14,693 nt of DNA from Oscillospiraceae bacterium (GCA_016296485.1 JAEDJF010000031.1:1-14693), one strand, 5' to 3'; positions 6,572-13,498 are shown, numbered from the stretch's first letter. Numbers and translations: made by a program. Notes: a model not told the origin generated them from the sequence alone.

Positions 6572-8217
6572 ATCTGCTCACCCTCCTCGCAGGTAATGAC
6601 CCCCGGCACTATATGTCTCGTCATACGGCTCGCCGCAGTCGTATAGAAGCTGTTTTCCGAAAAGAATTTCTTCGGGCTTCCCTCGGAAACGACGTAGCCG
6701 TCGAAAAAGAGCATACAGTGGTCGGAGTATTTCGCGCAAAACTCAATATCGTGGGTAACCATAAGGATTGAAACTCCGCCGGCGGCGAGCCCCCGGAGAA
6801 TAAGCCCGAGGTTTTCTTTCGAGAGGGCGTCCATTCCCTTGGTCGGCTCGTCAAGAAGGAGGATTTTCGGCTCCGTTAGGAGCACTTTCGCAAGGGCGGC
6901 TTTTTGCATTTCGCCGCCGGAAAGGTCATAGGGGTGGCGGGAAAGAAGGTCGCTTATCTCAAGGCACTCTGCGATTTTTTCGACCCGCGCTGAAATCTCG
7001 CTTTCCGGGAGCTTCCTTATTTTGAGCACCTCCTCGAGGTCCCGCCGAAGGGTCTCAAAGACGAAAAGGGACTGGGGGTCCTGGGGAAGGACGCCCATAT
7101 TTTGCTCAAAGAGCTCCTTGCCTTTGTATTTTTTAAGGTTCTTTCCATTTATATAGATGTCGCCGAGGGTGTATTTATTCTTTTGGGAGACAACGGAAAG
7201 GGTCGTCGTCTTTCCGGCGCCGTTTCCGCCAAGGAGGGAGCAGACTTCGCCCTTTCTTACGGAAAAGCTGATGTCCCGAAGGACGGGCTCGCCGCCCTTT
7301 TCGTACTGGAACCAGACGTTTTTGACTTCGACGGTCTTTTCCTCCGGGCGGGAGCCTTCGTGAATTTCCCTTGCGGCGGGGCTTTTCCCCGCCGCAAGGG
7401 CGCTGAACCAATTTCGTCCCTCCACTATGCTCAAAGGGCATTTCCCTTTGAGCACAGAGCCGTACATTCTCGCCGGAGTAGGGAGAGCCTTATACATTCC
7501 GCCGTGCTCATTTTCAGCGAGGTACTCCGCCATCTCGTCCGGCGGGAGGTATTTTCTCACCTCACCGTTCTCCATTAAAAGCACCCGGTCGGCGTAGCCA
7601 TAGACGTCCTCAAGGTTGTGCTCGGTGATGATTATCGTCGTTCCGAGCTCAAGATTTATCTTTCTTACGTTTTCAAGAAATTCCCTCGCCGCTATGGGGT
7701 CGAGCTGGCTCGAGGGCTCGTCAAGTATCAGCAGCTTCGGCTGCATCAGCATCACCGAAGCGAGGTTCAGAAGCTGTTTCTGACCGCCGGAAAGCTCGGC
7801 GGTCTTTTTCCGGAACCAATTATGTATTCCGAAATAGTTCGCCATTTCGGCGACCCTGCTTCTAATGATATGGGTCGAGGTGCCGAGGTTTTCGAGCCCG
7901 AAGGCGAGCTCGTGCCAGACCTTGTCGGTAACAATCTGGGCGTCCGGGTTTTGCATAACGAAGCCGATTTCCGCCGCAGACTCGGCGTCCGGGATTTCGT
8001 TTATATCCCGCCCGTAAAGCTCAATTTTGCCGCTCATTTCGCCGAAGGGGCGAAGCTGGGGCTTAAGGCTTCGCAAAAGGGTCGATTTTCCGCAGCCCGA
8101 AGGACCGCAGACGACGATGAACTCCCCTTCGTTTACGGAGAAGCTCACGTCCTTGAGGGCCGGTTTTTCGCCCGTCGGATAGCTAAAGCCGTAGGCGCTT
8201 ACTTTAATTTCTTCCAT
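6553..8217 (-). CDS. ECF transporter ATPase, two ABC domains fused
   Basis: 554 residues: both energising ATPases of an energy-coupling-factor importer in one chain. NBD1 has Walker A GPSGCGKST (38-46), Q-loop Gln89, LSGGQ (142-146), Walker B LLILDEP (162-168) and His200. A linker of about 225-293 leads to NBD2 with Walker A GGNGAGKTT (330-338), Gln379, LSGGE (432-436), Walker B ILLLDEP (452-458) and His489. Both sites keep the catalytic Glu, so both could hydrolyse ATP. The ATG at 8217 has AAGGAGG 7 nt upstream, inside the end of the T gene; the genes overlap by 19 nt, implying coupled translation. Architecture matches the fused YkoD/CbrU-like ATPases that pair with a dedicated S component rather than a shared EcfA/A' module. 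Confidence 0.93.
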   Translation of the reverse strand: MEEIKVSAYGFSYPTGEKPALKDVSFSVNEGEFIVVCGPSGCGKSTLLRSLKPQLRPFGEMSGKIELYGRDINEIPDAESAAEIGFVMQNPDAQIVTDKVWHELAFGLENLGTSTHIIRSRVAEMANYFGIHNWFRKKTAELSGGQKQLLNLASVMLMQPKLLILDEPSSQLDPIAAREFLENVRKINLELGTTIIITEHNLEDVYGYADRVLLMENGEVRKYLPPDEMAEYLAENEHGGMYKALPTPARMYGSVLKGKCPLSIVEGRNWFSALAAGKSPAAREIHEGSRPEEKTVEVKNVWFQYEKGGEPVLRDISFSVRKGEVCSLLGGNGAGKTTTLSVVSQKNKYTLGDIYINGKNLKKYKGKELFEQNMGVLPQDPQSLFVFETLRRDLEEVLKIRKLPESEISARVEKIAECLEISDLLSRHPYDLSGGEMQKAALAKVLLTEPKILLLDEPTKGMDALSKENLGLILRGLAAGGVSILMVTHDIEFCAKYSDHCMLFFDGYVVSEGSPKKFFSENSFYTTAASRMTRHIVPGVITCEEGEQICKSLC

Positions 8218-9098
8218 TTCCGGTCCTCCTTTATCTGTATTGCCGTCGGAAGGATTCCGAGGGCGAAAAACGCTCCGTAGAGCAAAATTTCGGCTGTGCC
8301 GATATTTGGCGGCACCACCGTCGGGTAAAAGGTCATCGTTCCACGCCCCGTCGCATAGGCGAAAATTTCGGCGGCGAAAAACAAGGTTATAACGGTAAGC
8401 ATAACCCCGTCCCGCCTTGAGAAGCGGAAAACGGAAAAGCTGCTTCGCCGGTGCTGTCCGTAGCCCCGGGCGCGCATTGAATCCGCGGTCATCACCGCGT
8501 CCTCCAGCGCCCAGCTCACGAGTATCGAAAGTATCCTTGCGCCCGCCTTTATCCTGTCCTTTACCGTTCCGTTCTTCCAGTCGAGCCCGAGGGTGCGCTG
8601 GGAGTCGGAGATGACCTTTACTTTATCCATCAGCCTCGGAATCAGCGAAAGGGTCATGCTCACAATGAGCGCCACCGACGGAAGAAATCGCCCGAAAACG
8701 TAAAGGAACTTGTCCGAAGTTACGACGGTGTTGTAACAGGTGAACCAGACCACCGCCGCGAACATCATTCCGGCGGAGACAAGCCCGTAGATAAAGGCTT
8801 CCATTGTCACCGGGTTGTCCCCGAGGTAAAAGAGAATTGTCGCGCCCCGGTGGTTAAAAAGCGGGTTCCCGAGGGCAATAAAGGCGAACATCGGCACGCC
8901 GAAGCCGAGGGTCGCCAAAAGGGTCTTTTTTCCGTTCACAAAAGCGGAAAAAACTATCGCGCAAGCGAGGGAGATATAGCTGAAAAAAGGGTGTATGAAA
9001 AGAAGGGTGCCCGCAATCACCGCAACGAAATAGCCAAAGCTCACCAATGGGTGGTAAAGCGCAAGCCCCGATTCGGTTTTAATTCCCCTTTCGTTCAT
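8199..9098 (-). CDS. ECF transporter T component (transmembrane coupling protein)
   Basis: 299 residues, CbiQ/EcfT-like. Hydrophobic segments lie near 20-55, 60-80, 100-120, 135-153, 233-250 and 268-288. The long cytoplasmic coupling helices are seen as SLIPRLMDKVKVISDSQRTLG (151-171) and the segment ending ADSMRARGYG (205-214), which carries the Ala-Arg-Gly motif (210-212) that contacts the ABC domains. The ATG at 9098 follows the lipoprotein stop by 21 nt; AAGG abuts the start and a more useful GGGGA lies about 10 nt upstream, so the start is reasonable but not decisive. Transfers ATPase motion to the S component in the membrane. Confidence 0.9.
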   Translation of the reverse strand: MNERGIKTESGLALYHPLVSFGYFVAVIAGTLLFIHPFFSYISLACAIVFSAFVNGKKTLLATLGFGVPMFAFIALGNPLFNHRGATILFYLGDNPVTMEAFIYGLVSAGMMFAAVVWFTCYNTVVTSDKFLYVFGRFLPSVALIVSMTLSLIPRLMDKVKVISDSQRTLGLDWKNGTVKDRIKAGARILSILVSWALEDAVMTADSMRARGYGQHRRSSFSVFRFSRRDGVMLTVITLFFAAEIFAYATGRGTMTFYPTVVPPNIGTAEILLYGAFFALGILPTAIQIKEDRKWKKLK

Positions 9099-9119
9099 CC
9101 TTAAAAAATCCCCGCTTTG

Positions 9120-9695
9120 TCATTTCATATAGTTGTCGCCCACGTCCTTGCCGAGGTCGCAGGTGTAGATGAGCTCGATGCTGTCGCCCCGCTCCACCTT
9201 GTACTGACCCATTCCGAAGGACGGGAACCAGCCGTTCACCCGGTACATCCAGCCGGAAAGGCTTCCGCAGTCGAACTCGTAGAGGTTGGCGACGCCCTCG
9301 ATATAGGGAACGGATTTCGTTCCGCTGTATTCCATATGGATTTTGTTATCCCGAACCGCCCTGGCAATTACGTCAAAGACGCTTTCGCCGTCCTCATATT
9401 TTGCCTCGTAGTTTTCGAGAATAACGCCGTTTTCCGGCAGAATTTCGAGCATCGCTTCGGAAAGCTCGCCGCTTTCAAGGGCGGTATTACAGGTGATCGT
9501 GATATAACAGATATTTTCGTCCGGGCGGTTTTCGATGTCGTTGTTCGCGCCCTTCATCGCCTCTTTGAGCTCCTCGTCGGTGAGCTCCTTTGTGTACTGA
9601 CCGAAATCGGTTATGCCGCCGCTTGACGGAAGGTCGCTGCCGCAGCCGGCGAGCGCCAGCGCCAAAGCGAGCGCCAAAACAAGAATTTTTTTCAT
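9120..9695 (-). CDS. DUF4430 lipoprotein, transcobalamin C-domain-like; candidate B12-binding protein
   Basis: 191 residues from ATG 9695; GAGG (9707-9704) is 8 nt upstream, better spaced than for the ATG two codons earlier. A lysine-led hydrophobic signal (MKKILVLALALALALAGC) ends in lipobox LAGC with Cys18, so it should be a lipoprotein on the outer face of the membrane. Residues 22-95 are mostly polar and acidic. The C-terminal part (about 95-180) is a DUF4430-type domain: VFDVIARA, then GSLSGWMYRVNGWFPSFG (144-161), then a final RGDSIELIYT strand (169-178). DUF4430 is related to the C-terminal domain of animal transcobalamin and intrinsic factor. As first gene of a B12-riboswitch ECF operon it probably captures cobalamin or a corrinoid and presents it to the S component. 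That function is inference. Confidence 0.85.
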   Translation of the reverse strand: MKKILVLALALALALAGCGSDLPSSGGITDFGQYTKELTDEELKEAMKGANNDIENRPDENICYITITCNTALESGELSEAMLEILPENGVILENYEAKYEDGESVFDVIARAVRDNKIHMEYSGTKSVPYIEGVANLYEFDCGSLSGWMYRVNGWFPSFGMGQYKVERGDSIELIYTCDLGKDVGDNYMK

Positions 9696-9718
9696 TTTCA
9701 TTACCTCACATATTTCAT

Positions 9719-9752
9719 AAAAAAACGGTCCTTTCGCACAAAGGACCGTTTT
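9719..9752 (-). terminator. Riboswitch-controlled intrinsic terminator (expression platform)
   Basis: On the minus strand a 13-bp perfect stem AAAACGGTCCTTT (9752-9740)/AAAGGACCGTTTT (9734-9722) with loop GTGCG, running into seven T (9725-9719). It lies 24 nt before the lipoprotein ATG and after the cobalamin aptamer, so it should stop transcription when B12 is bound. A weak alternative pairing of GCAAAG (9766-9761) with CTTTGT (9743-9738) could be part of the antiterminator. Confidence 0.88.
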
Positions 9753-9807
9753 AAAAAGCTCTTTGCCCGGAATCCATTCTTTTCCCAATGAATATTCCCC
9801 GCCCGGC

Positions 9808-9967
9808 TTTATGGCAAGTCTTCTGGCTCATGCTTCAGCCTCGAAAGCGTCTTCCCGCCCGCTCTGGGGGCAGTGGCATTTTGCTTTCTCGTCAGCATTT
9901 ACAGCTGTGGCAGCAGCCGCGGAATTTCACCGCGTTCCTTATTCTTGCGAAAAATCGCAGCCATAAA
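9808..9967 (-). promoter_or_regulatory. Cobalamin (B12) riboswitch aptamer
   Basis: On the minus strand the conserved cobalamin aptamer elements appear in order: closing stem P1 TTTATGGC (9967-9960) pairing perfectly with GCCATAAA (9815-9808); GGTGAAATTCC (9931-9921) followed by CGCGGCTGC; the GCCACTG element (9877-9871); the peripheral GGGAAGACGC arm; and the 3' B12 box AGCCAGAAGACTTGCC (9828-9813). The aptamer begins about 24 nt after the predicted transcript start and is followed by the terminator at 9752-9719. Established behaviour for this class is repression by adenosylcobalamin or a related cobalamin. Together with the promoter and terminator this leader fills the gene-free interval 9696-10045. 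Confidence 0.96.
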
Positions 9968-9997
9968 ACGACGTAATTAATATAATTACCTCAAAAT

Positions 9998-10026
9998 ATT
10001 ATAAGGCTATTCGCTCCGCCTGTCAA
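9998..10026 (-). promoter_or_regulatory. Consensus promoter of the B12-uptake operon
   Basis: On the minus strand TTGACA (10026-10021), exactly 17 bp, TATAAT (10003-9998): a full sigma-A consensus. Start expected near 9991. A strong constitutive promoter fits a unit whose control is passed to the riboswitch downstream. Confidence 0.88.
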
Positions 10027-10045
10027 CAGCGTAGCAAACAGCCTT
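10003..10045. repeat. Inverted repeat flanking the B12-operon promoter
   Basis: AAGGCTATTCGCT (10003-10015) and AGCAAACAGCCTT (10033-10045) are inverted copies matching at 11 of 13 positions, with 17 bp between. They begin right after the stop codon of the DUF2752 gene, so on the minus strand they may form a weak terminator (13 pairs counting two G-U, but followed only by ATAATATTTT). They also enclose the -35 and touch the -10 of the riboswitch promoter, so an operator role is possible. Confidence 0.5.
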
Positions 10046-10447
10046 TTAAATCAACGTCGGCGCAAGAAAGGAAAAAGCCGGAATGTTCCTTAAAACGCCG
10101 TAAACAAGGGCGAGCACCACGGCGCTCCAGACTGCGAAGCCCGGAATTTTCGCCGAAACCCTGTCCTTTCCGAAGCGGATATAGCTCACCCCAAGGGCGC
10201 AGAAATACGCCCCGAGAAAGGGAAAAAGAACCGTGAACACCGCGTTGTACCGCAGCGCCCGGTAAAAATCAAAGTGTAGTATCGAGCGAAGCGCCCTTGA
10301 GGCGCCGCAGCCGCTGCAGTAAAGCCCGGTTACGGCGTAAAAGGGACAGGGAATCCCCGCGCCCTCCCCCTCGGGGGTGAGGTAAAGATATAAAAGTGCG
10401 GCGGCGGCAAGAACCGCCGCCGCGCAAATAAAGAGCCTTTTCTTCAT
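10046..10447 (-). CDS. DUF2752 membrane protein
   Basis: 133 residues with hydrophobic helices near 5-23, 67-91 and 103-120. The defining DUF2752 motif is present: CPFYAVTGLYCSGCGASRA (34-52), with Cys34, Cys44, Cys47 and Arg51; it is usually written PxxxxTGxxCPGCGxTR. Function of this family is unknown; the cysteines could bind metal or form a disulfide. The ATG shares its A with the TAA of the preceding gene (TAATG at 10449-10445) and has no clear ribosome binding site of its own, so it is probably translated by coupling. Last gene of a three-gene unit. Confidence 0.85.
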   Translation of the reverse strand: MKKRLFICAAAVLAAAALLYLYLTPEGEGAGIPCPFYAVTGLYCSGCGASRALRSILHFDFYRALRYNAVFTVLFPFLGAYFCALGVSYIRFGKDRVSAKIPGFAVWSAVVLALVYGVLRNIPAFSFLAPTLI

Positions 10448-10944
10448 TACTTGGCAAATTTGTTGAGGTCGCTCTGTAAAAGGGCATAGGATACGATTCC
10501 GAAACCGAACACAGCGAGAAGGAGATAGAGAAGGGCGTTGTCGCTGACGGGAACGCCGTAGCTCTTTCCGGCTTCAACGAGCTTCTGGTCCCTTGTATAG
10601 AACCAATAGAGGTCATAGAACGGAACGAACGCAAAGAGAAGGAATTCCACGACAAGGTCCTTGTCCCCTTCGCCGACGACTATCTTGAGGTCCCTTACAA
10701 GGCAGTACGCCCAATAGATGCAGTAGATTCCGCAGGTGACAAAACTGAGAAGAATAGAGATTCCGATATTTTTTGGGGCGATTCCGGGGCAGACCGGCTG
10801 TCCGTAATATACGGTCTGCTGTTCCTGCTGAGGTCTTGCGTCGTATGTATTCTGCTGCTCGCCCTCGTTTTCTACTTTAGCTCCGCAGTTGGGGCAAAAA
10901 GCGTTTCCTTCCGAAAGCTCAGTTCCGCAATTTTTACAAAACAT
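10447..10944 (-). CDS. Zinc-ribbon and DUF4234 membrane protein
   Basis: 165 residues. An N-terminal zinc ribbon (Cys3, Cys6, Cys17, Cys20; FCKNCGTEL...FCPNCGAK) is followed by a glutamine-rich linker (about 27-55) and a membrane domain with helices near 60-82, 97-117 and 136-156. The stretch NIGISILLSFVTCGIYCIYW (59-78) is characteristic of DUF4234. Function unknown; the zinc ribbon should be cytosolic. AAGGAG lies about 9 nt before the ATG at 10944. Its stop overlaps the DUF2752 start by one base, and it follows the zinc-ribbon/CD225-like gene by 36 nt, so the three form an operon. Confidence 0.85.
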   Translation of the reverse strand: MFCKNCGTELSEGNAFCPNCGAKVENEGEQQNTYDARPQQEQQTVYYGQPVCPGIAPKNIGISILLSFVTCGIYCIYWAYCLVRDLKIVVGEGDKDLVVEFLLFAFVPFYDLYWFYTRDQKLVEAGKSYGVPVSDNALLYLLLAVFGFGIVSYALLQSDLNKFAK

Positions 10945-10980
10945 AAGTTGACTCTCCTTTCATTTAAAAGCCAAATTGAA

Positions 10981-11460
10981 TCAATAATAGTAGACGCTGT
11001 CGAAAATGGCCGAAGAAACGCCGGAAATAAAGGAGAAAACAGTGCTGAGAACGGTGAGACCGATTCCGATAAAGACGGCGATTTTTGCTTTTTTAATATC
11101 GTCCCTCGCGCCGGCAAAATCTCCGCGGTTCTTCTTGCTGTTCGCGTTTATCGCAAAGATAAGACCGATGATTCCGGGAATAACCCCGCAGCAGGTAACT
11201 ATCTCAAGGACGGAAAGCACTATCCAAAGGGTCGGGTTTATGTTCTCTCCGCCGTCGTAAACCGGCTGCTGATAGGAGGTATCTGAGTTGGCATAATAGC
11301 TTCCCTGGGACTGATAGGTGGGGTTTTGCTGCTGGCTGTAATTTTCCCGGGGCTGTTCATATTCCGCGGGTCTCTCGGGCTCGGAGGATATTTTTATTCC
11401 GCAGTTGCCGCAAAAGGTCGCTCCCTCGGGAATATCCGCGCCGCAATTTTTACAATACAT
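10981..11460 (-). CDS. Zinc-ribbon and CD225/dispanin-like membrane protein
   Basis: 159 residues. An N-terminal zinc ribbon nearly identical in layout to its neighbour's (Cys3, Cys6, Cys17, Cys20), then a Gln/Tyr/Ser/Asn-rich low-complexity linker (about 25-73), then two membrane helices (about 77-104 and 126-150). Between them CCGVIPGIIGLIFAINA (90-106) and NRGDFAGARDDIKKAKI (111-127) resemble the CD225/dispanin fold of eukaryotic IFITM proteins, including the paired Cys, the GD..GA motif and the downstream K-rich turn. A DUF4190 label is a possible alternative. Function in bacteria is unknown. AAAGGAGG is 8 nt before ATG 11460; first gene of the unit. Confidence 0.82.
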   Translation of the reverse strand: MYCKNCGADIPEGATFCGNCGIKISSEPERPAEYEQPRENYSQQQNPTYQSQGSYYANSDTSYQQPVYDGGENINPTLWIVLSVLEIVTCCGVIPGIIGLIFAINANSKKNRGDFAGARDDIKKAKIAVFIGIGLTVLSTVFSFISGVSSAIFDSVYYY

Positions 11461-11497
11461 AAGTTCTGCCTCCTTTAAGTGAAATTTCTACGAATAC

Positions 11498-11526
11498 AGT
11501 ATATCAAAAAATTTTTTGCATTACAA
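11498..11526 (-). promoter_or_regulatory. Promoter of the zinc-ribbon membrane protein operon
   Basis: On the minus strand TTGTAA (11526-11521), 17-bp spacer made largely of an A6T6 tract, TATACT (11503-11498). The start would be near 11491, leaving a leader of about 30 nt. The AAAAAATTTTTT spacer is likely intrinsically bent. Confidence 0.6.
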
Positions 11527-11653
11527 CAGTTTACGCCCCGGGTTTCAGGGTATTTTTTTCGTTTTTTGACGCTTTGATACGATTTTTGGGAGCATTTTCA
11601 CGTTTTTGAAGCAAAAACCTTTCAAAGAAATCAAAAAATTAATTTTCTATACA

Positions 11654-11682
11654 TTGTAAAAAGCCCCGGTCGATGTTAATAT
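11654..11682 (+). promoter_or_regulatory. Candidate promoter of the peptide-binding lipoprotein gene
   Basis: TTGTAA (11654-11659), 17-bp spacer, TAATAT (11677-11682) preceded by TGT (11674-11676) as an extended -10. A start near 11689 leaves a leader of about 25 nt. The interval 11527-11650 between the two divergent promoters is AT-rich and holds only a weak 7-bp hairpin (GTTTTTG/CAAAAAC, 11602-11618) with no clear role. Confidence 0.5.
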
Positions 11683-11713
11683 ATTATATATTGTTTTGAA
11701 AGGAGGCTGCGCC

Positions 11714-13273
11714 GTGCTCAAAAAAATATTTGCCCTCGTGCTCGCCGCGCTTTTGCTGTTTTCCGGCTGCGGAAAGAGCAAAACCCTCGGTTTCGATATT
11801 GCCGCCGGCGTCGATTCCTTTGACCCCCAGCTTGCCGAAAGCGACTCCGAGCTCGTTATAGTCAAAAACTGCTACCAAGGGCTCCTCGACAAGGACGAAA
11901 GCGGAAAGCTGATTCTCGGCGTAGCCGAGAGTATGGACGTTTCCGATGACGGTCTTGTCTATACATTCAAAATAAGAGAAAATATTTTCTGGAGCGACGG
12001 GGTTACCCCGGTGATTGCTGACGATTTTCTTTTCGCCTTCCAGCGGCTTTTCATCCCGGAGACCTCCGCGCCCTTCCGCAGCGATTTTTACAATATCCTC
12101 AATGCCGAAAAGGTCCTCTCCGGCGAAAAGCCCATGTCGAGCCTCGGCGTCCGGCTCATTGACGAATATACCCTCCAGATAACCTTGAACAACGCCGACC
12201 CGCTTTTCCCTGACCTTTTGACCACCGCCGGGGCGATGCCCTGCAGCCGGAGCTTCTTTGAAAGCACCCGCGGGCGCTACGGGCTCGGGCGCGAATATAC
12301 GATTTTCAACGGCGCTTATTACGTAAGGCGTATAAACAACTACAGCTACGTCCTTTCGCCCAACGAACAGAGCCCCATTGTCAACAAGAAATATGAAAAC
12401 ATCTATCTCTTTGTCAAGGACGACCCGAAAGCGGGCGCCGTCTCCCGCCTTCTTGACGAAACGGTTGACGCCGCCGTCATAAGCCCCTCCGATATATCGA
12501 AGCTCCCGAAGGACGATTTCAACATTCACGAGAGCGAAAACACCGTTTGGGTCCTTGCCTTCAACACGAAGGACGAGGTCCTTTCAAACGGCAATATCCG
12601 CAGCGCCATCTCCTACGCCATAGATAAATCCCTTCCCGAAAAGAAAATATCCGACAATTTCCGTATCGCCGACGCTTACGTTCCGAGCTCGGTGACGCTA
12701 AACGGAAGCAACTACCGAAAGACCGTCGGCGAGAGTTTTTCGGGCTTCGGGTTCGACCCGAAGCTCGCTGCGGAGCTTTTTAAAAACGGTCTTGAGGAGC
12801 TGGGGCTCTCAAAGCTCCCGACCCTCACGATGATTTGCACCGAGGAATTCATTCCCGCCATGGGGCTAGTGCAAAAGAGTATCCAGGATAACCTTGCCGT
12901 TTTTATAAACCTCGTTCCCGTAACCGAGGAGGAGCTTTCCGCCGCCCTCTCCTCCGGGAACTACGACCTCGCGCTGACGTCCATAACGCCCCAGTATGAC
13001 AACCCGGGGGCGGTTCTTTCGGTTTTCACCGACGCGGACAATTTTACCGGCTTTTACAGCGACACCTTCAGCAGCACCGTAAACGCCGCCTCGTATATGA
13101 AGGACTACGGCGAAATGGCGGAGGGCTACGCCCTCGCGGAGCAGATGCTCCTGCAGTCCGCCCCGGTCGTTCCCCTTTTCTATGAGACCTCCTATTTTGC
13201 CGTTTCCTCGAAAATAAGCGGACTTGACTACTCCGTTTTCGGCGGGCACATTGTTTTCCGTTTTTGCAAGTAA
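11714..13273 (+). CDS. ABC transporter substrate-binding lipoprotein, oligopeptide (OppA/SBP_bac_5) type
   Basis: 519 residues from GTG 11714, chosen because AAAGGAGG (11699-11706) is 7 nt upstream; the TTG at 11696 would overlap that site. The N-terminus MLKKIFALVLAALLLFSGC is a lipoprotein signal with Cys19. The mature part has SBP_bac_5 features: GFDIAAGVDSFDPQLAES near 26-43, then DVSDDGLVYTFKIRENIFWS and DGVTPVIADDFLFAFQR at about 76-112, a pattern typical of OppA/DppA. It should sit outside the membrane and deliver peptides (or nickel or sugars in some relatives) to a permease. No permease or ATPase gene is beside it, and a terminator follows, so it is an orphan binding protein or one whose partner is elsewhere. 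Confidence 0.9.
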   Translation: MLKKIFALVLAALLLFSGCGKSKTLGFDIAAGVDSFDPQLAESDSELVIVKNCYQGLLDKDESGKLILGVAESMDVSDDGLVYTFKIRENIFWSDGVTPVIADDFLFAFQRLFIPETSAPFRSDFYNILNAEKVLSGEKPMSSLGVRLIDEYTLQITLNNADPLFPDLLTTAGAMPCSRSFFESTRGRYGLGREYTIFNGAYYVRRINNYSYVLSPNEQSPIVNKKYENIYLFVKDDPKAGAVSRLLDETVDAAVISPSDISKLPKDDFNIHESENTVWVLAFNTKDEVLSNGNIRSAISYAIDKSLPEKKISDNFRIADAYVPSSVTLNGSNYRKTVGESFSGFGFDPKLAAELFKNGLEELGLSKLPTLTMICTEEFIPAMGLVQKSIQDNLAVFINLVPVTEEELSAALSSGNYDLALTSITPQYDNPGAVLSVFTDADNFTGFYSDTFSSTVNAASYMKDYGEMAEGYALAEQMLLQSAPVVPLFYETSYFAVSSKISGLDYSVFGGHIVFRFCK

Positions 13274-13320
13274 TTGCCCAAAACGCCCCTGTTTTCACGC
13301 TTTAAAGATGTATATTGTTA

Positions 13321-13359
13321 AAAAATATCACCTCTTTGCACAAAAAAGGTGATATTTTT
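13321..13359. terminator. Terminator after the peptide-binding lipoprotein
   Basis: AAAAATATCACCT (13321-13333) and AGGTGATATTTTT (13347-13359) form a 13-bp stem with a 13-nt loop and T-tract. It is AT-rich but symmetrical, so it may act in both directions. Confidence 0.75.
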
Positions 13360-13433
13360 TGTATGCTTTTACAGAAGTTTGAAGAGTTTCCTGCAGCGAA
13401 ACAGCAATTATGGTTACAATCCTGTTAGAATTA

Positions 13434-13498
13434 TTGACTTTTACTCCCCGAAATAATATAATGTTTGTGGAAATATGGAGGGCAAGTTCCCCTATATT
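13434..13498 (+). promoter_or_regulatory. Strong promoter and 5' leader hairpin of the HAD lipoprotein gene
   Basis: TTGACT (13434-13439), 17 bp, TATAAT (13457-13462): near-consensus. The start would be near 13469, giving a leader of about 77 nt. An imperfect hairpin at its 5' end pairs AATATGGAGG (13472-13481) with CCCCTATATT (13489-13498), which could protect the mRNA end. The ribosome binding site AAGGAG (13533-13538) is 7 nt before ATG 13546. Confidence 0.75.

Noticed and set aside
7618..8280. 220-codon open frame on the plus strand, and similar ones at 7102-7578 and 9117-9626
   Set aside because: Antisense to the ECF ATPase and DUF4430 genes; they begin without ribosome binding sites and break across real gene boundaries.
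9696..9788. 29-codon N-terminal extension of the DUF4430 lipoprotein
   Set aside because: Runs through the riboswitch terminator hairpin and would put a lipoprotein signal in the middle of the protein.
9719..9967. Possible CRISPR or attachment-site repeat structure
   Set aside because: The repeats are the paired arms of the riboswitch and its terminator; there are no regularly spaced direct repeats anywhere in the window.
11602..11618. GTTTTTG/CAAAAAC hairpin in the intergenic region
   Set aside because: Only seven weak pairs in AT-rich DNA with no following T-run or gene context; expected by chance.
11684..12529. 281-codon open frame on the minus strand
   Set aside because: Antisense to the peptide-binding lipoprotein; no ribosome binding site and no recognisable domain.
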